Shown piece by piece: positions 1 to 7,300 of a DNA stretch of 13,217 bases (positions within the stretch are counted from its first letter, which is position 1; every line of letters begins with the position of its first letter). The DNA is from CAYZEZ01 sp964477295 (GTDB taxonomy: Bacteria > Bacteroidota > Bacteroidia > Bacteroidales > SM23-62): positions 1-13,217 of the forward strand of contig CAYZEZ010000125.1 in NCBI GenBank assembly GCA_964477295.1. Reading direction: 5' to 3'. The notes beneath the pieces were generated by a model. The model did no database searches. It was not told where the DNA came from and saw only the letters and a list, made by a program, of their open reading frames with translations. The position numbers were made by a program, and so were the translations under genes.

Positions 1-1
1 G

Positions 2-76
2 TGGGATGTACTGGAATCGAACCAGTGACCTCATGCCTGTCAAGCATGCGCTCTGAACCAACTGAGCTAACACCCC
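2..76 (-). tRNA. tRNA-Val (anticodon GAC)
   Basis: The minus strand folds into a complete cloverleaf. The acceptor strands GGGGTGT (76-70) and ACATCCC (9-3) pair with one G-U. The D arm is GCTC/GAGC. The anticodon stem CATGC/GCATG encloses loop TTGACAG, giving anticodon GAC, which reads GUC and GUU valine codons. The T arm ACTGG/CCAGT encloses TTCGAAT. Base 2 supplies discriminator A. Base 1 supplies a C that may begin an encoded CCA, but the window ends there. Read on the plus strand the loop looks like an Asp GTC anticodon, but only the minus strand folds. A well-formed promoter lies just upstream. Confidence 0.94.
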
Positions 77-77
77 T

Positions 78-93
78 TTTCCCATTCGGGAAA
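78..93. repeat. Inverted repeat in the tRNA-Val leader
   Basis: TTTCCC and GGGAAA form a perfect 6-bp inverted repeat around a 4-base loop. It sits between the tRNA 5' end and the -7 box. It spans the predicted transcription start, so only part of it would be in the primary transcript. It could be a processing or termination hairpin, or chance. Confidence 0.4.
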
Positions 94-94
94 G

Positions 95-125
95 CAAAGA
101 TAATCATTCATGGGAATGTAGGCAA
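95..125 (-). promoter_or_regulatory. Bacteroidota-type promoter of the tRNA-Val gene
   Basis: On the minus strand, TATCTTTG (102-95) matches the Bacteroidota -7 consensus TAnnTTTG exactly. A TTG (125-123) lies 20 bases upstream of it, where the -33 element of the primary sigma factor (sigma ABfr) is expected. Transcription should start near base 89, about a dozen bases before the mature 5' end of the tRNA. The match of both boxes and their spacing is seen in the sequence; the activity is inferred. Confidence 0.72.
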
Positions 126-279
126 GGGCTTTAAAGAAGGGTGGTTGAATTATTATTGAAGTGTAAGGTTCTCCTCATCCGTTGTGATGAAGAGAAAAGC
201 CTTCATAGCAACAACTTATAATAAATATAGTTTATGGCACATAATTTGCTGTATTACAATGCATTAATATAATTAAATT

Positions 280-720
280 ATGAAATACTTATACACTTTG
301 TTTGTATTGATGTTCCTGTTCAGTGCAACATCAAAAAGCCAGGACTATACGTTTCGTTACAATCCCTATTCAGGGATGAATAAAGACCAATTAGAATTGG
401 CACTTGAGCAATCCCGGAAGATGGAACGAAATGGAAAGGTTTGTACTGTTGTGGGTACCGGTATGCTTGTTGGAGGTGCGGTAATGACATTCAGGGGTAT
501 CAACAATTTATCAAATGGAGAGGATTATAATTTCGGCACCTTTGGAGCAGGCTTAGGGATTATGTGCTTCAGTGGAATACCGCTGGGTTATGGAATGGTC
601 GCATGGATCACCGGTAGTGAAAGGGCCAACATGATTGAGATTGAACTTTTGGCTTTTAATGCAGGAACATTAAATCTCAAACCCACTGAATACGGAATTG
701 GGCTGGTGTTGGAGTTTTGA
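280..720 (+). CDS. Small exported hypothetical protein with two glycine-rich hydrophobic segments
   Basis: This is a 146-residue protein that I do not recognise as a named family. Residues 1-20 look like a Sec signal peptide: a lysine at position 2, a hydrophobic stretch at 4-15, then a polar region and a probable cleavage around S20/Q21. A short charged, possibly helical part (about 34-52) follows. Then come two glycine-rich hydrophobic segments (about 54-72 and 87-112) separated by a polar loop with the sequence NLSNGEDYNF. The last 30 residues are beta-prone and end in aromatic F146, as outer-membrane proteins often do. Small proteins with this signal-peptide, two-hydrophobic-segment layout are frequent as unannotated genes in Bacteroidota. 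The location is probably envelope. It stands alone, divergent from the tRNA. An AT-rich leader contains only a partial -7 element (TTTG at 245-248). Confidence 0.72.
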   Translation: MKYLYTLFVLMFLFSATSKSQDYTFRYNPYSGMNKDQLELALEQSRKMERNGKVCTVVGTGMLVGGAVMTFRGINNLSNGEDYNFGTFGAGLGIMCFSGIPLGYGMVAWITGSERANMIEIELLAFNAGTLNLKPTEYGIGLVLEF

Positions 721-881
721 ATTAGAATATCCAGGATTGGATACCAGCTATGTATTTAATTGAACCGGGTTTTATTAAGTCCTGCAGATTTTCCTTAAGA
801 AATTTTTCCTGACCTAAAAAGACTTCTGATCCTGGTGTCTAATATCATCATTTTGTACATTTACCTAAAATCCAGAAATCC

Positions 882-1979
882 ATGTTTAAAGACCTTAAAA
901 GCTATTTTAGTGAATTATACACAAGCGGTCAGCTGATACACAACATCATTATAACCGGTGCGATACTAGCAGTATGCCTGGTGTCATACTTCACAATATT
1001 ATACTTTCTGAGAAGGATCGGAAATAGATCAGGTTCCCCCGAGCTGAAATTGCAAATTATTAAGCTCAAAAATCCATTTCTCGTTTTCCTGATAGTCCTT
1101 TCAATAGTGATCATCTACATATTATTTACTCCATCGATTAATAAAGTTGAAGGAATGCATCCCTTTATCAGACAATTTCTTAAAATAGCCACCATCTTCT
1201 GTGTTACCTGGCTCTGTATCAAAGCTATTCGTTTTGTCAGGATCATTGTTTTAAGCAAATATGACATTCGAGATAAAGACAACCTGAAAGCCAGAAAGGT
1301 GTATACTCAACTCAGGGTTCTGGAGCGGATTACCGTATTTGTCCTTGTACTTATTGCATTTTCCATTGCCTTAATGACTTTTGATGGTATAAAGAGAATT
1401 GGTATCAGTTTATTTGCCTCAGCCGGAGTAGCAGGGATAATTCTTGGTTTTGCTGCACAGAAGGTTCTGGGTTCAGTTTTAGCAGGATTCCAGATTGCTC
1501 TGACACAACCCATTCGGATCGATGATGTAGTGATTGTGGAAAAAGAATGGGGGTGGATTGAGGAGATCACTTTGACATATGTAGTCGTACGTATCTGGGA
1601 CAAAAGAAGGATGATCCTCCCAACTACATATTTCATAGAAACACCCTTTCAGAATTGGACCCGGGTTTCCGCTGATATTCTAGGCAGCGTATTCATTTAT
1701 GCAGACTATCAGGTACCCGTGGAAAACATCCGTGAAGAATTAGGAAATATCCTGAAAAAATGTGAACTATGGGATGGGAAAATACAAAATCTTCAGGTTA
1801 CCAATGCTACTGAAAGTACCATGGAACTGCGCGCGTTAATGAGTGCAGCAGATTCCCCTACTGCATGGGACCTGCGCGTGCATGTACGTGAAAAACTGAT
1901 TGACTATTTGCAGAAAAACTACCCGGATTGCCTGCCAAGGACAAGGATTGAATTGAACCCGGAAAATCTGGTGAAGTAA
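882..1979 (+). CDS. MscS-family mechanosensitive ion channel
   Basis: A 365-residue inner-membrane protein that should open under membrane tension to release solutes during hypo-osmotic shock. Hydrophobic segments lie at about 19-43, 64-83, 97-122 and 150-167. The pore-lining helix follows at about 172-205, with the alternating Ala/Gly pattern of MscS TM3 (ASAGVAGIILGFAAQKVLGS). Directly after it comes the family's beta-domain signature: QPIRIDDVV, then GWIEEITLTY (about 224-233), then the strand ending RRMILPTTYF and the NW-T motif at 258-260. The rest (about 265-365) fits the cytoplasmic alpha/beta domain. E. coli MscS has 286 residues and three helices. The extra length here is two additional N-terminal helices, common in the wider family. 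The predicted start follows a near-consensus -7 box (TCATTTTG, 848-855). There is no sign of co-transcription with neighbours. Confidence 0.93.
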   Translation: MFKDLKSYFSELYTSGQLIHNIIITGAILAVCLVSYFTILYFLRRIGNRSGSPELKLQIIKLKNPFLVFLIVLSIVIIYILFTPSINKVEGMHPFIRQFLKIATIFCVTWLCIKAIRFVRIIVLSKYDIRDKDNLKARKVYTQLRVLERITVFVLVLIAFSIALMTFDGIKRIGISLFASAGVAGIILGFAAQKVLGSVLAGFQIALTQPIRIDDVVIVEKEWGWIEEITLTYVVVRIWDKRRMILPTTYFIETPFQNWTRVSADILGSVFIYADYQVPVENIREELGNILKKCELWDGKIQNLQVTNATESTMELRALMSAADSPTAWDLRVHVREKLIDYLQKNYPDCLPRTRIELNPENLVK

Positions 1980-2056
1980 TATGCCCGAACTTGTAATGAG
2001 AAGGTATTTATTCTATTAATCATACCTTCGTATTAAATATTTTACCACTTCTTTTC

Positions 2057-3346
2057 ATGGTAAAACAGAATGCTATCCATTTGAATTTGAACGTCAGAGG
2101 ACTTGCGACCTCTGCCACGCTTGCCATTAATGAAAAGTCAGAGGAAATACTGGCCCAGGGCAGGCCGGTTTTCAGACTTGGACTTGGACAATCACCATTC
2201 CCGGTTCCGGAGACTGTGGTCCAGGCACTTCGGAACAACGCACATAAAAAAGACTATCTCCCTGTAAGAGGTTTATGGCCTCTGCGTGAGGCAGTGGCAT
2301 CATTCAACAGACGGACCCAGGGTATTGAAACACTTCCGGAAAATGTGATCATAGGACCCGGATCCAAAGAACTGATTTTTATTTTGCAGCTGGTTTATTA
2401 CGGTGACCTTGTGATCCCGACACCATCATGGGTTTCTTATTCTCCACAGGCCCGCATTGTGGGTAGGCATGTATACTGGGCACCTACATCTGCAGATAAT
2501 TTTTGGAGGCTGAGCCCGGACCAGCTTGATTTGATTTGCCGCACGGATCCGGATAGACCAAGGATTGTAATATTAAATTATCCTGCAAATCCAACGGGAT
2601 ATACCTACCCCCTCGATCGTTTAAAAGAACTGGCAAAGGTGGCACGTAAATATAAAGTGATCCTTGTTTCAGATGAGATATACGGCTTATTGCATTATAG
2701 AAACCAGCATGTATCGATTGCCCGGTTCTACCCGGAAGGAACCATAATCAGCAGTGGACTGAGTAAGTGGTGCGGGGCTGGTGGATGGAGACTGGGGACC
2801 TTTTCTTTTCCGGAAAATCTGAAATGGCTGGAAAATGCCATGACCATTGTAGCAAGTGAGACCTATACATCAACCAGCGCACCAATACAGTACGCTGCAA
2901 TCACAGCATTTAACGGAGGGAAAGAAATTGACAATTACCTTTTCCACGAAAGACGAATCTTGAAGTCTCTTGCAAAATACTTTATTCAACGCCTTAAGGA
3001 GCATGAAATCGACCTACCCATGCCTCAGGGTGCTTTTTATCTTTTCCCTGATTTTGAAATTTTCCGGGCAAGGCTTGCCAATAAAGGTATTTTTACATCT
3101 GAGGAAATGTGTTCAGTCCTGCTTGAAGAAACCGGCATCGCCATTCTGCCAGGCTGCGATTTCGGCAGGGATCCATCTGAATTAACGGCCAGGATAGCTT
3201 TTGTTGATTTTGATGGAGAGGCGGCTCTGATTGCAGCAAAGAACGAATATCTTCACAAGGAAATTGATGAAGGATTCATCCTCAGGTACGCACCCAGGTT
3301 GTTGGATGCGCTTCAACGCCTCTCAAAATGGTTGTTGGGCCTTTAA
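2057..3346 (+). CDS. Pyridoxal-phosphate-dependent aminotransferase, class I/II (fold type I)
   Basis: A 429-residue cytoplasmic enzyme expected to transfer amino groups between an amino acid and a 2-oxo acid using PLP. Family landmarks are in order. LGLGQSPFPVP (41-51) is the substrate-side N-terminal motif. NYPANPTG (174-181) contains the Asn that contacts the PLP ring. DEIY (206-209) has the Asp that pairs with the pyridine nitrogen and the Tyr that pairs with O3'. SSGLSKWCGAGGWRLG (232-247) contains Schiff-base Lys237 and phosphate-binding Arg245. Arg379 in ARIAF fits the carboxylate-binding Arg near the C-terminus. It therefore looks catalytically complete. The substrate cannot be told from the motifs; aspartate, aromatic or alanine specificity are all possible. 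It is some 30 residues longer than typical members because of a C-terminal tail (about 407-429) that looks like an amphipathic helix. A TACCTTCG element at 2023-2030 may be its -7 box. Confidence 0.93.
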   Translation: MVKQNAIHLNLNVRGLATSATLAINEKSEEILAQGRPVFRLGLGQSPFPVPETVVQALRNNAHKKDYLPVRGLWPLREAVASFNRRTQGIETLPENVIIGPGSKELIFILQLVYYGDLVIPTPSWVSYSPQARIVGRHVYWAPTSADNFWRLSPDQLDLICRTDPDRPRIVILNYPANPTGYTYPLDRLKELAKVARKYKVILVSDEIYGLLHYRNQHVSIARFYPEGTIISSGLSKWCGAGGWRLGTFSFPENLKWLENAMTIVASETYTSTSAPIQYAAITAFNGGKEIDNYLFHERRILKSLAKYFIQRLKEHEIDLPMPQGAFYLFPDFEIFRARLANKGIFTSEEMCSVLLEETGIAILPGCDFGRDPSELTARIAFVDFDGEAALIAAKNEYLHKEIDEGFILRYAPRLLDALQRLSKWLLGL

Positions 3347-3502
3347 ATACTTCCTTTTAATAGAACTTCGACGGGGAACCCCAACGGGGGATACAAATTC
3401 ATTTCGCTATCCTTAACAATCAACCGGATAATTTATTAATTTTAATAGTTTTTTAAATTCCGGTCACGTTTATCTGTTGTATCCAGTAAAATCTATAAGG
3501 CT

Positions 3503-4225
3503 ATGAAAGATAATCTCCTCTCCATCGTGATCCCTTGCAAGAATGAAGAAAAGCATATCGGGCGCACACTCGAAGCGTTGCTGAACCAGACTTATGACAT
3601 TTCAAAGATACCCATCTTTATTGCTGATGCGGGATCAACCGATTCAACACTTGATATTATAGGTAAAATCATCTCTGAAGCAAGGTTAAACATTACAATA
3701 GTGCCCGGTGGATACCCCCCTGAAGGCAGAAATCATGGGGCTTCTCATTGCAAGAATGAATTCATCCTTTTTCTTGATGCAGATATTGAGCTTGGAGAGC
3801 ATTCAAGCATAGAGAAATCTTTAAACCTTGCCCTGGAAAAGAACCTTGACCTGGTAGCAACCTATATCAAATGCAAAGACGGGAACAAGTATGATAAGAT
3901 ATTCTGGGAAAAAATCCATGCTTTTACCTATAAGTATCCCTATATTGTTGGTCCTTACGCGGCCGGAATGTTCATCCTGATGCGCAGATCCGCATTCGAT
4001 CGCCTGGGTGGTTTTAATGAAAAAATGGTACTGGGCGATGACTGGGAATTAACTCATAAAATACCACGTAATAAATTTGGCGTCTCGGATACTTTTATCT
4101 GGACTACCAATCGCAGGTTCAAGAAACAGGGATACTTTAAAACCTTTAGCAAATACTTCCTGGTGGCCTTTAGTAAAGATTTCAGGAAAAATGGCCATAA
4201 ATCCTATATGGATGTAGAATTTTAA
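3503..4225 (+). CDS. Family 2 glycosyltransferase
   Basis: A 240-residue GT-A fold enzyme that should transfer a sugar from a nucleotide-sugar donor. The N-terminal strand with SIVIPCKNEEKHIG (7-20) and the ADAGSTDST segment (41-49) are the nucleotide-binding hallmarks of GT2. FLDADIEL (90-97) supplies the DxD metal-binding motif at 92-94. AAGMFILMRRSAFDRLGGF (153-171) is the usual acceptor-side segment. LGDDWEL (177-183) holds the likely catalytic base, in the position of the ED motif. There is no transmembrane segment or C-terminal extension, so it is probably soluble or loosely membrane-attached and makes a cell-surface glycan or glycolipid. It is not inside a visible polysaccharide cluster, so the acceptor is unknown. 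A hairpin starts two bases after the stop codon. Confidence 0.92.
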   Translation: MKDNLLSIVIPCKNEEKHIGRTLEALLNQTYDISKIPIFIADAGSTDSTLDIIGKIISEARLNITIVPGGYPPEGRNHGASHCKNEFILFLDADIELGEHSSIEKSLNLALEKNLDLVATYIKCKDGNKYDKIFWEKIHAFTYKYPYIVGPYAAGMFILMRRSAFDRLGGFNEKMVLGDDWELTHKIPRNKFGVSDTFIWTTNRRFKKQGYFKTFSKYFLVAFSKDFRKNGHKSYMDVEF

Positions 4226-4227
4226 AG

Positions 4228-4247
4228 AATTGACACGGCTGTCAATT
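4228..4247. terminator. Candidate bidirectional terminator hairpin between convergent genes
   Basis: AATTGACA and TGTCAATT form a perfect 8-bp stem around loop CGGC, beginning two bases after the glycosyltransferase stop codon. Bases downstream on the plus strand (ATTATTCG) are only weakly T-rich. Read on the minus strand it is followed by CTTTAAAA, so it could serve the convergent giant gene too, although it lies about 100 bases beyond that stop. The stem has only three G-C pairs. The position is persuasive; the strength is not. Confidence 0.45.
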
Positions 4248-4259
4248 ATTCGCTCTGAA

Positions 4260-4280
4260 ACCTGCCTGGTTCCTGCAGGT
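4260..4280. repeat. Short inverted repeat in the convergent intergenic region
   Basis: ACCTGC and GCAGGT (6 bp) flank a 9-base loop. A second, imperfect stem (CCGAGC with GCTCCGG, 4299-4315, one bulged base) lies closer to the end of the giant gene. Neither has a poly-T tail. They may add to transcript-end structure for the minus-strand gene, or be chance. Confidence 0.3.
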
Positions 4281-4344
4281 AAATCGGCAGGAAAGCCACC
4301 GAGCCAAAGCTCCGGAGAATAAAAGATCCCTTCAGGTTTACCGG

Positions 4345-7300
4345 TTATTCAATCATGAACTTACCTCTGAACACCTTTTCCCCCCTGAGTTCAATGAAAT
4401 ATAATCCTGCTTTTAAATCATTTCTTTCCAGTTCATATTCGGAGGTGTTAATATCGTTAACCACGCGACAGGCCTTTCCTGACAAATCCAGCAAATAAAG
4501 TGTGTAGCTTTTACATTCCGGATTATTGAAATAAAGTGTTGCTGAATTGTTTGCCGGATTTGGGTAAATCAACAGATCTTCTTTACTAATCTGGTCCGGA
4601 ATACTTACCATGCCGTTGTCATCGATGTTTGACATGGCCAGTTCATATTCTTCATTCAAACCTTTTTTCGCAGTACCACTCGGGTAGCATGGCTCAAGCT
4701 TTGATGCGCCGATCCTGTAGTAAAGAACACCTCCCGGAGGATCGGTATCTGTGTAGGTTAAGTTTGTATAAGGTACAAGCCTGTATTTATGCAGATCCAT
4801 AAATGATGAACCGCGGTATATCTGGTAATTGAAATATTCATATCCTGTATATTCGTTCCATACAAGGTTCATTACATTATCACCCCGTGATGCATTCAGG
4901 TGGATCGATTTATGAAGCGGGCTGAGCTCCGATTCATTTCCACACGAGTCTACTGCATTGATCTTATATTCATAAGACATTTCATCCGGTACGGAGGCCT
5001 CATCCTGAAATACCGATAGCGATTCATAGGGTTGTGTCCCGATATTATCGAAACCACCTGTAATGCCCCTGCGATAAATTTTATAATATGCAGTTCCTTT
5101 GCCCTCTGTCTTTTCCCAGACAATTAATAGCCTGTTGGCGCTACTCACCGTAACCATGCATATCTCCTCTCCCTCATAGACCGCATAGATATCGATATGG
5201 GTAGTATCGTTCATTGTACAACCGTTGGCATCGGTAATATTCAAAACATATTCCCCGATATCCAGTCCTTCCAGCACGCATGTATCTTCCCCGGTATTCC
5301 AAAGGAAGGTGTATGGAGCTGTGCCTCCGTCTACGTCAAGGTTAATAAATCCATTTTTATCCCCGGAACATATCCTGTCAGAATAATTTTTTGAGATAAC
5401 AAAGGTTTCCGGTTCAGGAAGCATAATACTATCTCTGGCTATTTGTCCTTTTATGTCTGTAACAACAACTCTGTACCATCTCTCTGAACCCAGTCCGGTA
5501 ACAAGGTTGGTTTTTGCAGTGTCATCATCGTTCCAGGTTAAGACGTATGGCGGATCACCCCCCCAGACAGTTGCAGTAGCAGTGCCATCAGAAAGCCCGT
5601 TGCAGGAAATCTCTGTACTGTCAGTAATGTCGACTCTTAAAATGCCTGGTTCAGAAAGGATTACACTATCCAGGGTAAAGCATCCATTGAAGTCGGTTAC
5701 CGTTACATGATAATACCTGTTAGCTAAAAGACCGGTTACAGTTGAATCTGTTGAATTTGAGGCATCATCCCACAAATAGGCATAGGATGGAGTACCTCCG
5801 GCCGGAGTAACTGTTGCCTGGCCATCACTGCCTTCTGGTAGGGTAATATTGATACTGTCGGTGATGTCTGAAGTAAGAAGTACAGGTTCAGTAATAATTG
5901 CTGTGTCAGAAACAAAGCACAAATTTGTATCGGTGACGGTCACAAAATATTTTCCCGGGGCCAGTCCCGAAACATCTTCAGTGGTTTCCCCGTTCGACCA
6001 ATCATATGTGCATGGAGGTGCATTCCCGGTAACCGTAATATTGATCATCCCGTCATTTTGCCCATTACAGGAAACATCTATTGTCGTGTCAACAATCATT
6101 TCAAGCAAGCATTGAATTTTTGCTGCCCCGATGTCAGGATGTTCAGGATCTCTCAAAATACTGTCAATATCATAGGGTACTTCAGCCAGAGGTGTTCCCT
6201 TTCCTATAAGACCGCTCTGCCTGCTGTGAAGGTCAGTCTCAGAAATAAATAGTGGGTCAATAGACAATGAGTTAAAATCCCAACCGATTGTAGTTTGTAA
6301 ATCAGAAAGATCAGAAAATTCAGCTCCACAGTTAACAAATTTCTCTTGTGAAGTTGTGAATATGTCATTATAATCCGAGGCCAGAACGTCACCCGGATCA
6401 TCTATAAGCAGTGCATATCCTGATCCGGTATTCGCCATAATATTATTCACTAATCGAATAACATTATTATTGCTGAAAATGTAAAAACTACTTCCAATTG
6501 AACTCGATGATGTTAGGTTAACAGTATTGTAAAAAAGAAACATCCGGTCTGAGCCATAAACATAGATCCCATAAGCAGAGCTGGCACCTCCCACCTGGAT
6601 CATATTGTTGCTGATCAGGCCAGAAAATGGATCAAGGGCATCACAATTGTTCAGGTAAATCCCGTTCCCGGAATCACTGCTTTTAACGGTATTCCCCGTA
6701 ACCAATATTTCTGAGGAACAGTCCCGCAAATAAATTCCGTCAAATGAAGCATAGGTTTGGTTAACAATTTTGTTTTCAATTACTTCAGGTGAAGCCTGGT
6801 ATCTGAGCTGAATTCCTTCAACAGTTGTGTTCTCAATAGAATTACCAGATATTATTGTATTGGTTGAATACTGGCTACTATTTCCTCCAATATATATTCC
6901 GGAACGACCTTGTGAGATAATATTATCCGTTATCTGTACGCTATCGGATATACCATCCACATAGATATTCGACCAGTCTGGATTTGCTGAAATAAAACGG
7001 TTATTGAGTAGCTTAAAATCCTTGATGCTTCCTGAAATAAAAATTGGTCTGCCAGACGTTACGCCCATGGAAGAGATCGTCAGGTTTTTTATTGTGAAGT
7101 AATTGACATTGATAAAATTAAAAATGTTCCCTTCCTCATTGGTTGTTGAATAATAAATCGTAACATCCTCATTATTACCGGATTCTGAAGTAAGTGTAAC
7201 AGAATTTTGCGCACTGGCCCCCGGAATTTTATAGATATTGCCAATGTAATTGTTGTATTCTCCTGATCGTATCACGAAAGTTGTCTGAGCAAGGACACCT

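Noticed and set aside
30..45. Plus-strand text CTGTCAAG resembling a tRNA-Asp GTC anticodon loop
   Set aside because: Only the minus strand gives a cloverleaf with correct D and T arms, and there the anticodon is GAC (valine).
1307..1636. Minus-strand open frame of 109 codons inside the MscS gene
   Set aside because: It is antisense to the most conserved part of the channel gene, is low in complexity and matches no family I know.
3373..3390. GGGG-AA-CCCC-AAC-GGGGG as a terminator or G-quadruplex
   Set aside because: The loops are too short for a stable hairpin with either pairing, there are only two G runs on the strand, and no T tract follows.
2057..4225. An operon joining the aminotransferase and glycosyltransferase
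   Set aside because: They are separated by 156 AT-rich bases with an inverted repeat and have no obvious common pathway.
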